DNA from: Candidatus Methanomethylophilaceae archaeon
Lineage (GTDB): Archaea; Thermoplasmatota; Thermoplasmata; Methanomassiliicoccales; Methanomethylophilaceae
Reading direction: 5' to 3'
NCBI GenBank assembly: GCA_017616575.1
Contig: JAFZXW010000218.1
Span: 1-12,165, forward strand
DNA: 12,165 nucleotides
Part shown: positions 1 to 7,164 of the stretch, one piece after another
How positions within the stretch are numbered: the first letter of the stretch is position 1
Layout: every line of letters begins with the position of its first letter
Notes under the pieces: generated by a model
Seen by the model: only the letters and a program-made list of their open reading frames with translations
Told to the model about the DNA's origin: nothing
Database searches by the model: none
Made by a program: the position numbers and the translations under genes

Positions 1-1464
1 CAGCACCGACCTGTCGGCGGAGTCCCCCGTGCCGTACCAGAGCGTCTCGGACGGGTACATCCATCCTGGGCCGTCTCCTGAAGACGACAACCTGCCTGAC
101 CCCAGGTTCTGAACGAACTCTAACACAAAGGAAGCGAACTCCCTGTCAGTCTTGCCGGCCCTGAACGACGACAGGTACGAGGCCATGTCACGGACGTACC
201 CGTCATCCACCGTAAACAAGTCCTGGACGTCGTCTGAAGAGACCTCCTGGCGATAGGAGAACGCGTCAAAGCTGCTCATGTCCAGGCTGACCGAATACGA
301 GCGCCCGTCATCGGAAATGTCGAAAGTCGAGCTCTTCTCGCCGTTCACTAGGACGTAAACGGCACGCTTCACCGGGGAACCGCCGTCGACAAGCTTGTAG
401 AGCCCTGGCCCTCCGAGATCGGAAGAGCCCTCCGAAACCGTCTGGCTGTACCCCAGCAAATCAGAGACTGTCACCGGAACGGTCATGCCGATCTCCGAGA
501 ACACGACGGTCCCGTCTGAGACGATGGCGGCGGCATCCGAAGACACGGCCTCGTACGCCACTCCCGGGACGACAACGCCTATACGCAAAGACCGGTCCTT
601 GGAGACGGTCTCGCCGTCGGCCTTCCAACAGACGAAAGACTGCCCCTTCGCCGTCAGAACCACAGAGTCCCCTATCTTGACAGTTTCAGGAGCTTCCACT
701 TCGACGCCAGGCCAGGCGGTCACGTCGAGGGCGAAGCTTGTATTGAATTCCTTGTCGACCAGGGACACCATGTTCCTCTCAGAATACGCGGTGTCCGACC
801 TGGCCTCCTGCTTCAATATGTATATAGAATGGTAGACGTAAACCACGCCATCGCTGAACTCCCACATCTCGCATTCGTAGTTTCCGATGCCTTCCGAGAA
901 ATAGTCGCCTGCAAGGGTCTTGTTTCCGACATACTTGCATCCTTCATGGGCGTTAAAGGCCCAATAGCTGTCAGATTCCTCGTTAGAGGCGGGGGACTGG
1001 TACGCCGCCGATGTCTGAAGGGACACGGTCTTGGTGATGTAATACCTCCCTTCGGAGAATGCCAGGTAATCGTAGGTTACTGTTCCGGTCAGCTTGACAG
1101 TACGGTCGTTCGAATACCCGGTGACGTCCATCATCGCACGTTTGCCGGTCGCCGGCTCCCCCCAAGAGGCGTAGAGGGTCAGATTCCCCTCGCGAGACGG
1201 CAGGACGGCCCCCACAGGGACGGTCAAAGCCTCGTCCTCATACCATCCCTGGAAGAACATGCCGTCTTTGTACGGGGTTGGAATCCCTGTATAATCGCCC
1301 GATTTGTATGATGCGGGGGCGCCCGCTTCGAGCTTCCCGCCATCCAACTCGTATGCGATGGAATACCTGTCGTCCGACTGATGCGCTGAACCCAGCACGA
1401 CAGCGGATACCGCGATTATCGCGAGGACAGCCAACAAGGCCGCCAACGCCGCCCCTCTAGACAT
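1..1464 (-). CDS. Secreted surface protein with InlB-type B-repeat and transglutaminase-like domain (3' end beyond window)
   Basis: The frame is open from the ATG at 1464 to the window edge (488 codons), so the C-terminus is missing. Residues 5-27 form a hydrophobic signal peptide or membrane anchor. Residues 36-101 match the InlB B-repeat (Listeria-Bacteroides repeat) pattern: YELDGG, then PTPYKDGMFFQGWYEDEAL, closing with LTLYASW. Residues 102-400 are a Thr/Ser/Asp-rich, probably beta-rich region I do not recognise. From about residue 415 the sequence follows the archaeal transglutaminase-like fold: DDGYVRDMASYL, EFASFVLEFVQN, GWMYPSETLWYGTGDSADRS. Where that family has GDCxD the protein reads GDSAD, so the catalytic Cys position is Ser482. 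An extracellular binding or adhesion role is inferred. A palindromic TATA box centred 26 nt upstream of the ATG supports this start and a leaderless transcript. The full domain set depends on sequence left of the window. Confidence 0.85.
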   Translation of the reverse strand, partial: MSRGAALAALLAVLAIIAVSAVVLGSAHQSDDRYSIAYELDGGKLEAGAPASYKSGDYTGIPTPYKDGMFFQGWYEDEALTVPVGAVLPSREGNLTLYASWGEPATGKRAMMDVTGYSNDRTVKLTGTVTYDYLAFSEGRYYITKTVSLQTSAAYQSPASNEESDSYWAFNAHEGCKYVGNKTLAGDYFSEGIGNYECEMWEFSDGVVYVYHSIYILKQEARSDTAYSERNMVSLVDKEFNTSFALDVTAWPGVEVEAPETVKIGDSVVLTAKGQSFVCWKADGETVSKDRSLRIGVVVPGVAYEAVSSDAAAIVSDGTVVFSEIGMTVPVTVSDLLGYSQTVSEGSSDLGGPGLYKLVDGGSPVKRAVYVLVNGEKSSTFDISDDGRSYSVSLDMSSFDAFSYRQEVSSDDVQDLFTVDDGYVRDMASYLSSFRAGKTDREFASFVLEFVQNLGSGRLSSSGDGPGWMYPSETLWYGTGDSADRSVL

Positions 1465-1483
1465 AAGGCGGACGATTGCCTTG

Positions 1484-1497
1484 GTTTATTAATAAAC
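1484..1497 (-). promoter_or_regulatory. Palindromic TATA box of the surface protein gene
   Basis: GTTTATTAATAAAC is a perfect 14-bp palindrome. Its centre (1490.5) lies 26.5 nt before the ATG at 1464, the usual archaeal TATA-to-start-site distance, so transcription should begin at or beside the start codon. No plus-strand start codon lies at the mirrored distance (1517), and the plus-strand gene has its own TATA at 1542. Confidence 0.65.
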
Positions 1498-1541
1498 AAC
1501 GCTGGCATTGTCCAATCCTCCAACGACAGAGCACCGTCACC

Positions 1542-1549
1542 GTTTTATC
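1542..1549 (+). promoter_or_regulatory. TATA-like element of the DUF2703-like gene
   Basis: GTTTTATC is centred about 25.5 nt before the ATG at 1571. This fits a leaderless or nearly leaderless transcript and argues against the TTG at 1508 as the start. Confidence 0.5.
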
Positions 1550-1570
1550 GGCGCTGGAGCATGGAGAGCC

Positions 1571-1975
1571 ATGGCCATGATTGACATCGAATACAGGCAC
1601 ACGGACGCCCCCATAGAGGGCCCGGAGGCCAGGCGCAGGTCGTGCGCCGCCATGGCGTCGTACCTCAAAGACCTGGTCTGCGAGATGCAGATGGCGGACA
1701 TATCATGCAAATTCATCGACACCGTCGTGGAGGAGGGACCCAACTCCGTCCTCATCAACGGGAGGACCGTCGCCCAGATTATTGAAGGCCTTCAGATCAA
1801 GCTCCTGGAGTCGGACGACAGCTGCGACCTTGGCCAAGGCGGCATGGTTACCTTCGGGCGCCCCACTTTAGACTGGAAAAGGGAATGCATCGAAGACGTC
1901 CCCGACACCATCATGAAGAACGCCATAGCCAAGGCTTACGCCGACGCCTGCAAGGACGAGATCCCGGTGATGTGA
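1571..1975 (+). CDS. Small DUF2703-like protein, function unknown
   Basis: 134 residues from the ATG at 1571. A second ATG at 1577 is also possible. The frame is open back to a TTG at 1508, but the TATA element at 1542-1549 favours 1571. The protein starts with a strand-like IDIEYRH, has a helical segment carrying Cys (SCAAMASYLKDLVCEM), then a strand and the motif NSVLINGRTVAQII. That order, with a central SN/NSvliNG motif and scattered Cys (residues 25, 37, 46, 85, 106 and 127), resembles the DUF2703 family, a thioredoxin-like uncharacterised group. The usual CxRC pair of that family is not clearly present, so the assignment is tentative. Its last 108 bp run antisense to the 3' tail of tgtA. 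The stop is TGA. Confidence 0.75.
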   Translation: MAMIDIEYRHTDAPIEGPEARRRSCAAMASYLKDLVCEMQMADISCKFIDTVVEEGPNSVLINGRTVAQIIEGLQIKLLESDDSCDLGQGGMVTFGRPTLDWKRECIEDVPDTIMKNAIAKAYADACKDEIPVM

Positions 1976-3910
1976 CCCTCGTCGGTCCTCGGCAGACCCG
2001 GACCTGACCTTCACAGCCATCCCTTTCCTCATGAACGGAATCTCCGCAGGGGTCAGGAACATGCGCCCGGTGGCGACAGGAACGTCGTTCGAATCCACGA
2101 CGATCGCCTCCTCCATAGGGCGCAGACCAGGGTCGCAGGATGCCACGAACTGGGCGAACACGTTGCGCCCGTCGGACACGAAGGGGACCGCGTCGTCCAC
2201 AACCGCCACGCGCATGTGAGGCGCCGGGACCGATGCCGTTATCCTCCTGGCCCCCTCCATCCTGAGAGTGTAGAGGCCGTCTCCTGCGCGCATGGAGAGG
2301 ACGTGCTCCCCATCGGAGAGGACGTTCCTTATCTTTCTCGTCTTCTTGCTCTTGACGAGCTTTATCTCGCCTCTGAACAACGCTTCGGCCGCCTCGTTTC
2401 CGAACTGGTACCTCGCGACCGCCTTGGCCCTTAACAAGTCCTCGTCGTACTCCTCCGTCCCGCCCTCCGGGACCCTGTCGAACGGCACCGCCTCCTTGAA
2501 GCCAGCCATGGATAGGAACTGGAACGTCAGCCTGTCCGACTCCGTCTCGGTCTCGGAGTCGGCGATCGATGGGAACAGCGACTGCGCCACGGGGTACATC
2601 TCGTCGAGTTCGGCGGGGACCGGGCCGAACGGAGAAGCGACAATCGGCGTGTAACCGGCCTTGCGGGCCTTGTCGAACTCCTCCGCGTACGCCCTCCCGT
2701 ACGGCTTCCCTTGGAAATCTGGGAACAGGGCGGCCTTCTCCGTGGGCGCGACGTACCTGGACCCGAGCCTGTCGAGATAACGCTTGTACACGGGCCTCCC
2801 CCTAGATTCCGGGCCGGTGTAGAATATCGCGCCCTCCCTGCTGAGCGGGTCGTACTCCTCCATCTGCGCCTGATGGGCCTTGAGCCTGCGGAGGGCGTCC
2901 AGCAGCGCCGGGTGGGCCCTGCAGCGGTTCTCGGCGAGCTCCCACAGGCGCCCCTCCCGAAGATACCTCTTCACGAGCGCCAGCTCCCTGACGATCTGGT
3001 ACAGGTTGTGCTCGGCGATCGTCTTGACGCGGGCGTCCTTGCCCATCTTGCGGAGCCCCTCCAAAGTAAGGCCTCTGCATGCGGGGCAGTCGCAGTCGAG
3101 GGACTGCATGTCTGAGAGCCTGAACGTCCCGTCGATGAACATCATCCTGTCGTCGCGGGCGAACTTGGCGTACCCGGCGGAGTCGAAGAGGTCGCATCCC
3201 ATCAGCGTGGCCAAGGCGAGGATCATAGGGTGCCCGGCGCCGAACAGATGCACCGGGCGGCCGTGGTTGATCCCTCTCTTCGAGGACATGACGACGTCCA
3301 CCAGCTCGGAGTAGCGGTACTGCTCCATGAGCGGGACGACGCCGCCTATGGGGTGCACGTCGATGTCCATCCCCGCCATCCTCCTGGCGCAGTCCTCCCT
3401 GAGGTCCTGGTACACCGACCCCTGGATGACGCCGTTTATGAGCATGTCGCCCTTCATCGCGCAGGCCGCCTCGGTCCTCTCGAGCGTGACCTCTATGGAC
3501 TCCGCGGTCTGCTCCTTCGTCCAGAACGGCTCGGTGAAGATGTCCAAAACCGTCCCGATGTCCGTGCCGATATCCTTCTGGAACTGGACGATCTCCTCGT
3601 TCTTCAGGTCCACCTCCCCGTACATGTGGGACTGGAACGTGCCGGAGTCGGTCATTATCACGCCCGGGTAGTCGAGCATCTCGTGGAGGCCGACCTCCAG
3701 GGCGCGGTCCCTGAGGGCAGGGGTCCCGCGGATGATGTATGAATTTGTGATCAGGGCCTTGAACCCGAACCTGTCGTAGAGCTCCCTGGGAGGTACCGTG
3801 CAGATCTTCGGGTTGACGACAGGGAGGAGCGCAGGCGTCTCCACGACCTTCCCGTGGACCTCGAACCTGCCCATGCGCGCCATCCCGTCGCGCCTCGTTA
3901 TCTCGAACAT
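1868..3910 (-). CDS. tgtA: Archaeosine tRNA-guanine transglycosylase (arcTGT)
   Basis: 680 residues. The enzyme exchanges G15 of archaeal tRNA for preQ0, the first step in installing archaeosine. The TIM-barrel catalytic domain covers about residues 1-330: MTDSG at 86-90 holds Asp88, CDLFDSAGY at 239-247 holds the presumed nucleophile Asp243, and Zn ligands are Cys273, Cys275, Cys278 and His301. Linker domains follow, then a PUA domain at about 565-637 ending in GMAVKVR, so this is the full-length fused form. Residues 646-680 are encoded antisense to the DUF2703-like gene, use codons unlike the rest and match nothing in the family; they look like run-on to a TAA stop. The gene lies 16 nt downstream of pcc1. 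No Shine-Dalgarno motif is in that gap, but a TATA-like AATTAATATC inside the end of pcc1 sits 25 nt before the ATG. Confidence 0.95.
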   Translation of the reverse strand: MFEITRRDGMARMGRFEVHGKVVETPALLPVVNPKICTVPPRELYDRFGFKALITNSYIIRGTPALRDRALEVGLHEMLDYPGVIMTDSGTFQSHMYGEVDLKNEEIVQFQKDIGTDIGTVLDIFTEPFWTKEQTAESIEVTLERTEAACAMKGDMLINGVIQGSVYQDLREDCARRMAGMDIDVHPIGGVVPLMEQYRYSELVDVVMSSKRGINHGRPVHLFGAGHPMILALATLMGCDLFDSAGYAKFARDDRMMFIDGTFRLSDMQSLDCDCPACRGLTLEGLRKMGKDARVKTIAEHNLYQIVRELALVKRYLREGRLWELAENRCRAHPALLDALRRLKAHQAQMEEYDPLSREGAIFYTGPESRGRPVYKRYLDRLGSRYVAPTEKAALFPDFQGKPYGRAYAEEFDKARKAGYTPIVASPFGPVPAELDEMYPVAQSLFPSIADSETETESDRLTFQFLSMAGFKEAVPFDRVPEGGTEEYDEDLLRAKAVARYQFGNEAAEALFRGEIKLVKSKKTRKIRNVLSDGEHVLSMRAGDGLYTLRMEGARRITASVPAPHMRVAVVDDAVPFVSDGRNVFAQFVASCDPGLRPMEEAIVVDSNDVPVATGRMFLTPAEIPFMRKGMAVKVRSGSAEDRRGSHHRDLVLAGVGVSLGYGVLHDGVGDVFDAFPFPV

Positions 3911-3926
3911 GGGCCGGGTTAGAGTT

Positions 3927-4172
3927 TCAAGATATTAATTGGATAGGTCGGCGTCCCGCGCCTATGGCGTCCTCTGCGGCCTTCAGGCACGCCATGAGGT
4001 CGTCCATGGTGTTTCTGAGGGCCCCCGCCGACTCGGACTCCATGCGGAGGGTCAGAGTCCCTCCGTCCAAGGACGACTCGACGTAGCCGCCGTTGTCCGG
4101 GCCCAGGGCGTCCATGACGGCGCGGGCGAGGCCCTCGTCCCCATAGTCCACGGAGATTGTCAGGGAAAGCAT
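3927..4172 (-). CDS. pcc1: KEOPS complex subunit Pcc1
   Basis: 81 residues, the usual size for archaeal Pcc1. Pcc1 is the dimerisation subunit of KEOPS, which with Kae1, Bud32 and Cgi121 makes N6-threonylcarbamoyladenosine at tRNA position 37. Supporting sequence: an N-terminal strand LSLTISVDY, the pattern RAVMDALGPDNGGYVES, a two-strand segment GGTLTLRMESES, and a C-terminal helix ALRNTMDDLMACLKAAEDAI, where the ALRxTxxD pattern is characteristic. It lies just upstream of tgtA on the same strand, so two genes for tRNA-body and anticodon-loop modification are paired. A TATA-like element is centred about 29 nt before the ATG. The stop is TGA. Confidence 0.85.
   Translation of the reverse strand: MLSLTISVDYGDEGLARAVMDALGPDNGGYVESSLDGGTLTLRMESESAGALRNTMDDLMACLKAAEDAIGAGRRPIQLIS
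3931..3940 (-). promoter_or_regulatory. Candidate tgtA promoter inside the 3' end of pcc1
   Basis: Read on the minus strand this is AATTAATATC, centred 25.5 nt before the tgtA ATG. It lies in the last codons of pcc1. With no ribosome binding site in the 16-nt spacer, tgtA could be transcribed leaderless from here as well as by readthrough from pcc1. Confidence 0.45.
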
Positions 4173-4196
4173 GCCGCGTCGGATGGGGAAGCCTTG

Positions 4197-4204
4197 GATA
4201 TATG
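4197..4204 (-). promoter_or_regulatory. TATA box of the pcc1-tgtA unit
   Basis: Minus-strand CATATATC is centred about 29 nt upstream of the pcc1 ATG, giving a very short leader. It is the only AT-rich element at a suitable distance. Confidence 0.5.
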
Positions 4205-4244
4205 TTGCGACGCCTTTGAAGCCCTATTTAATCGCTTGCCTAAC

Positions 4245-4282
4245 CTATATAAAGGGATTATTTTAAATCCGACTTTATTATA
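4245..4282 (+). promoter_or_regulatory. Tandem TATA-like elements and inverted repeat before the Mg2+ ATPase
   Basis: Two plus-strand TATA-like elements occur, CTATATAAAG (4245-4254) and TTTATTATA (4274-4282). They would place transcription starts near 4273 and 4304. Between them, GGATT (4255-4259) and AATCC (4266-4270) form an inverted repeat with a 6-nt spacer, a possible regulator site. The second TATA lies about 22 nt before an ATG at 4300 that opens a 9-codon ORF. Confidence 0.45.
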
Positions 4283-4299
4283 CCGACGGCCCGTGGTAA

Positions 4300-4329
4300 A
4301 TGGTTCGCTTCCGTCAGAAGAAAGAATGA
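4300..4329 (+). CDS. Possible 9-codon leader ORF overlapping the ATPase start
   Basis: ATG at 4300 opens MVRFRQKKE and stops at TGA 4327-4329. The stop shares bases with the ATPase ATG at 4326, in the ATGA configuration typical of translational coupling. A TATA-like element about 22 nt upstream would make the ORF nearly leaderless. The peptide is basic and has no recognisable motif. It could be chance, but it would explain how the ATPase start, which lacks a good ribosome binding site, is reached. Confidence 0.3.
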   Translation: MVRFRQKKE

Positions 4330-6989
4330 GATCCGCCGCGTCCCTCGACGAGGAGACCGTGGTAAAACTCCTTAAAAGCAGAATCGAAGGGCTTTACAAC
4401 GAAGAGGTGAACACCTCCCGCATACAGTACGGGAAGAACGAGGTCACCAATCACAACAAGCATATCGTCCTCAAAAGGCTGTATCACGCCTTCGTCAACG
4501 TTTTCATAGTCACTCTCGCTATAATCGACATTCTGTGGATGATCCTCGACCCGGACATCATCTACTTCGTCATCCTGACCACGCTGATCCTCGTGAGCGG
4601 GACAATGACTTTCATCCAGGAGACCCGCAGCAGCAAGGCGGCCGCCAAGCTGGTCAACATGGTCACGACGATCATAACCGTCCGCCGCGAGGGCGTGGAC
4701 GTCGAGATGGACTCCAAGGACCTTGTCGTGGGGGACATCATCATCCTCGACACGGGAGACGTCATCCCCGCAGACGTAAGAATTCTTGAATCCCACCACC
4801 TCCAGGTGGACCAGTCGTCCCTGACCGGGGAGTCCGGGCCGGTGACCAAGACATCCGACGCATACGAGGGAAGCGGACACCTCCTAGGCTGCAACACCAT
4901 GGCGTTCATGGGGACCAACGTCACAGGCGGCTCCGCCGTGGCCATCGTCGTGGCAGTAGGGGACGAGACCATTTTCGGCTCGATGGCCGAGAAGCTCTCC
5001 CGCAAGAAGACCGCCACCACCTACGACAAGGGAAGCAACGCCATCGCGGGCGTGCTAATCAAGATCATGCTGTTCATGGTGCCGCCGGTGTTCCTCATCA
5101 TGCTCGCCAAGGGGTACATGAACTCCGGCGGATTCGTGTTCGAGGACGTCATGGAGGCGGTCATATTCTCGCTGACGCTGGCGATAGGGCTGATGCCCGA
5201 GATGCTGGCCACCATCGTCTCCACCAACCTGGCCAAAGGCGCCATCGACATGTCGAAGAACAAGGTCATCGTGAAGGACGTCACGGCCATCCAGAACTTC
5301 GGGGCCATGGACGTCCTGTGCTCGGACAAGACCGGGACCTTGACCCAGAACAGGATATCGATGCTCTCATGCAACGACGTGTACGGCAACCCCAGCCACA
5401 CTGTGGAGCTCTACACCTGCCTGAACAGCAGGAACCTCACCTCCTCCACGAACCAGATCGACTGGGCGATCGACGAGTACGCGGAGGAGAACGGCTTGGA
5501 GGACGAGCTGGACGCCTACAAGTTCGTGACCGACGTCCCCTTCGACTTCATAAGGAGGAGGGCCACGGTCGTGGTCGAGAAGAACGACGACGTCGACATG
5601 ATGCTCGTCAAGGGCGCCGTCGCCGAGATCCTCGGCATCTCCACCGGCTACATCGACGAGAACAGGGACATCCAGGTCCTGGACGAGAAGACGGCCAACG
5701 ACATCATGGGGCTCGTGGAATGGTACAGCAGCAAAGGGATGCGCGTGCTGGCCGTCGCCCACAAGTTCATGCCCGACGGCACCGGGGTCACCTCGAGGGA
5801 CGAGTCCGACCTCATAGTCGACGGGTTCGTGGTTTTCACCGACCCCGTGAAGCCGACCGCGGCGCAGGCGGTCAAGGACCTCAGTGAGTACGGAATAGCC
5901 GTGAAGGTGCTGACCGGGGACAACGAGTACGTCTCCGAGCATGTGAGCAACGAGATCGGCATCGCATGCGACACCGTGCTCGTGGGCGAGCAGATAGACG
6001 CCATGTCCGATGCCGAGCTCAAGGAGGCGGTAGAGGCCTGCAACGTGTTCGCCAGGCTCACCCCCGAGAACAAGTCGCGCATAATGACCTCCCTCAGGGA
6101 CAACGGCCACACCGTCGGCCTCATGGGAGACGGAATCAACGACGTCGTCGCCATGAAGAACTCCGACGTGAGCATATCCGTCGACACCGGAAGCGACATA
6201 GCCAAAGAGACGGCAAGCATGATCCTCCTCGAGAAGGACCTGGGGATACTCAAGAACGGGGCGATCGAAGGAAGGAAAGTCTACGTCAACAGCATAAAGT
6301 ACGTCAAGATGATCGGCTCGATCAACTACGGCTACATGTTCTCGCTGATTATAGCGACCCTGCTGTTCAACTTCGAGCCGATGGGCGCCATAATGATCCT
6401 GATCTTCAACCTGATCAACGACTTCGCATGCCTGGTCATCCCGTGGGACAAGGTCGAGGACGAATTCGTCCGCGTGCCGAGGAAATGGGACCCGGTCAAC
6501 CTCAAGTCCGTGATGTTCAGGTACGGATGGATGTGCCCGCTGACCGACCTCATGACGTGGACGTTCATGATATTCGTCATATTCGCAGCGATCCCGTGCG
6601 AGGGCTACGACAGCGCCATGGCGGCCATCCTTGCCAGGGAGGACCTGGGCGGAACGCAGATAGAGCTGCTTTTCGAGACCATATGGTGCATCGAGCAGTA
6701 CTGGATGCAGGTATGGGCCATACACATCGTGCGCACCAACAAGCTGCCGTTCTTCAAGAGCTGGCCTTCCAACATACTCGTGGTCACGACTATCCTCGCG
6801 CTGACCGCGGGCACGCTGCTCCCATTCACTGGAGACCTGTGGCTGGCAATAGCGAGCTTCGACGGCGAGGCGCTCCCGATACCGCTGATCTCGCTGGCAT
6901 GGATGCCATTCATCGCCGTGGTGTACTTCTTCGGGTCCCACCTGGTCAAGAAGCGCATGCTCAAGACGCACGGGTATTTCGCCTGCTGA
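4326..6989 (+). CDS. Magnesium-translocating P-type ATPase (MgtA/MgtB-like, divergent)
   Basis: 887 residues from the ATG at 4326, close to the family's usual 890-900. The frame is open to 3939, but upstream sequence is antisense pcc1 and promoter DNA. P-type ATPase motifs: TGES at 167-170 (actuator), CSDKTGTLT with phosphorylated Asp334, and GDGIND at 601-606. MgtA-type signatures: VIVKDVTAIQNFGAMDVLCSDKTG before and at the phosphorylation site, IPWDKVEDEFVRVPRKWD after M6, and HIVRTNKLPF near the C-terminus. This supports inward Mg2+ transport driven by ATP in the cytoplasmic membrane. Differences from typical MgtA: the M4 motif GLTPEMLPMIV is GLMPEMLATIV (288-298), and M5 SxNFGN is SINYGY (665-670). 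The M6 residues Asn695 and Asp699 are kept. Ion selectivity is therefore less certain than family membership. The stop is TGA, followed by pyrimidine-rich DNA. Confidence 0.9.
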   Translation: MRSAASLDEETVVKLLKSRIEGLYNEEVNTSRIQYGKNEVTNHNKHIVLKRLYHAFVNVFIVTLAIIDILWMILDPDIIYFVILTTLILVSGTMTFIQETRSSKAAAKLVNMVTTIITVRREGVDVEMDSKDLVVGDIIILDTGDVIPADVRILESHHLQVDQSSLTGESGPVTKTSDAYEGSGHLLGCNTMAFMGTNVTGGSAVAIVVAVGDETIFGSMAEKLSRKKTATTYDKGSNAIAGVLIKIMLFMVPPVFLIMLAKGYMNSGGFVFEDVMEAVIFSLTLAIGLMPEMLATIVSTNLAKGAIDMSKNKVIVKDVTAIQNFGAMDVLCSDKTGTLTQNRISMLSCNDVYGNPSHTVELYTCLNSRNLTSSTNQIDWAIDEYAEENGLEDELDAYKFVTDVPFDFIRRRATVVVEKNDDVDMMLVKGAVAEILGISTGYIDENRDIQVLDEKTANDIMGLVEWYSSKGMRVLAVAHKFMPDGTGVTSRDESDLIVDGFVVFTDPVKPTAAQAVKDLSEYGIAVKVLTGDNEYVSEHVSNEIGIACDTVLVGEQIDAMSDAELKEAVEACNVFARLTPENKSRIMTSLRDNGHTVGLMGDGINDVVAMKNSDVSISVDTGSDIAKETASMILLEKDLGILKNGAIEGRKVYVNSIKYVKMIGSINYGYMFSLIIATLLFNFEPMGAIMILIFNLINDFACLVIPWDKVEDEFVRVPRKWDPVNLKSVMFRYGWMCPLTDLMTWTFMIFVIFAAIPCEGYDSAMAAILAREDLGGTQIELLFETIWCIEQYWMQVWAIHIVRTNKLPFFKSWPSNILVVTTILALTAGTLLPFTGDLWLAIASFDGEALPIPLISLAWMPFIAVVYFFGSHLVKKRMLKTHGYFAC

Positions 6990-7000
6990 AGGCACCAAAC

Positions 7001-7037
7001 CCCTTTCCAAAACCTCTTTCCATTCTTAAGGCGCCTT
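7001..7037 (+). terminator. Pyrimidine-rich tract and palindrome after the ATPase gene
   Basis: Twelve bases after the ATPase stop, a C/T-rich stretch (7001-7027) with repeated CTTTCC is followed by the perfect palindrome AAGGCGCCTT (7028-7037). Archaeal termination uses T-rich non-template tracts, so this is a plausible but weak terminator. The palindrome could instead be a protein-binding site. The rest of 6990-7164 shows only TATA-like elements at 7087-7096 and 7118-7122. Confidence 0.3.
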
Positions 7038-7117
7038 GAAGGACCAGAAAAAGAAACACCGGAAGGCAGTTATCATTGCCCGCCACGTTTATTAACGGAG
7101 CATCGGATTGCTTCCCG

Positions 7118-7122
7118 TATAA
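7118..7122 (+). promoter_or_regulatory. TATA-like element before the small membrane protein gene
   Basis: TATAA within CCGTATAAGGG would place a start site near 7146, leaving a leader of about 20 nt with AAGGA at 7150-7154. A second AT-rich element, GTTTATTAA at 7087-7095, is an alternative. Confidence 0.35.
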
Positions 7123-7164
7123 GGGGGCGAACGAACGGACGCCAAGAAGAAGGATAAAACGATC

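Noticed and set aside
829..1311. Plus-strand 160-codon open frame
   Set aside because: It is antisense to the surface protein gene, which has a signal peptide, an InlB repeat and a promoter in the minus-strand frame.
1508..1570. TTG start at 1508 for the DUF2703-like gene
   Set aside because: The extra 21 residues are not family-like, and the TATA-like element at 1542-1549 would lie inside the coding region. The ATG at 1571 has the correct spacing.
3939..4325. N-terminal extension of the ATPase frame
   Set aside because: It is antisense to pcc1 and spans the promoter. Family length and TATA positions support the ATG at 4326.
5367..7010. A 547-codon minus-strand open frame opposite the ATPase
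   Set aside because: It is low in complexity (His/Asp/Val/Gly-rich), has no family features and mirrors the well-supported ATPase gene.
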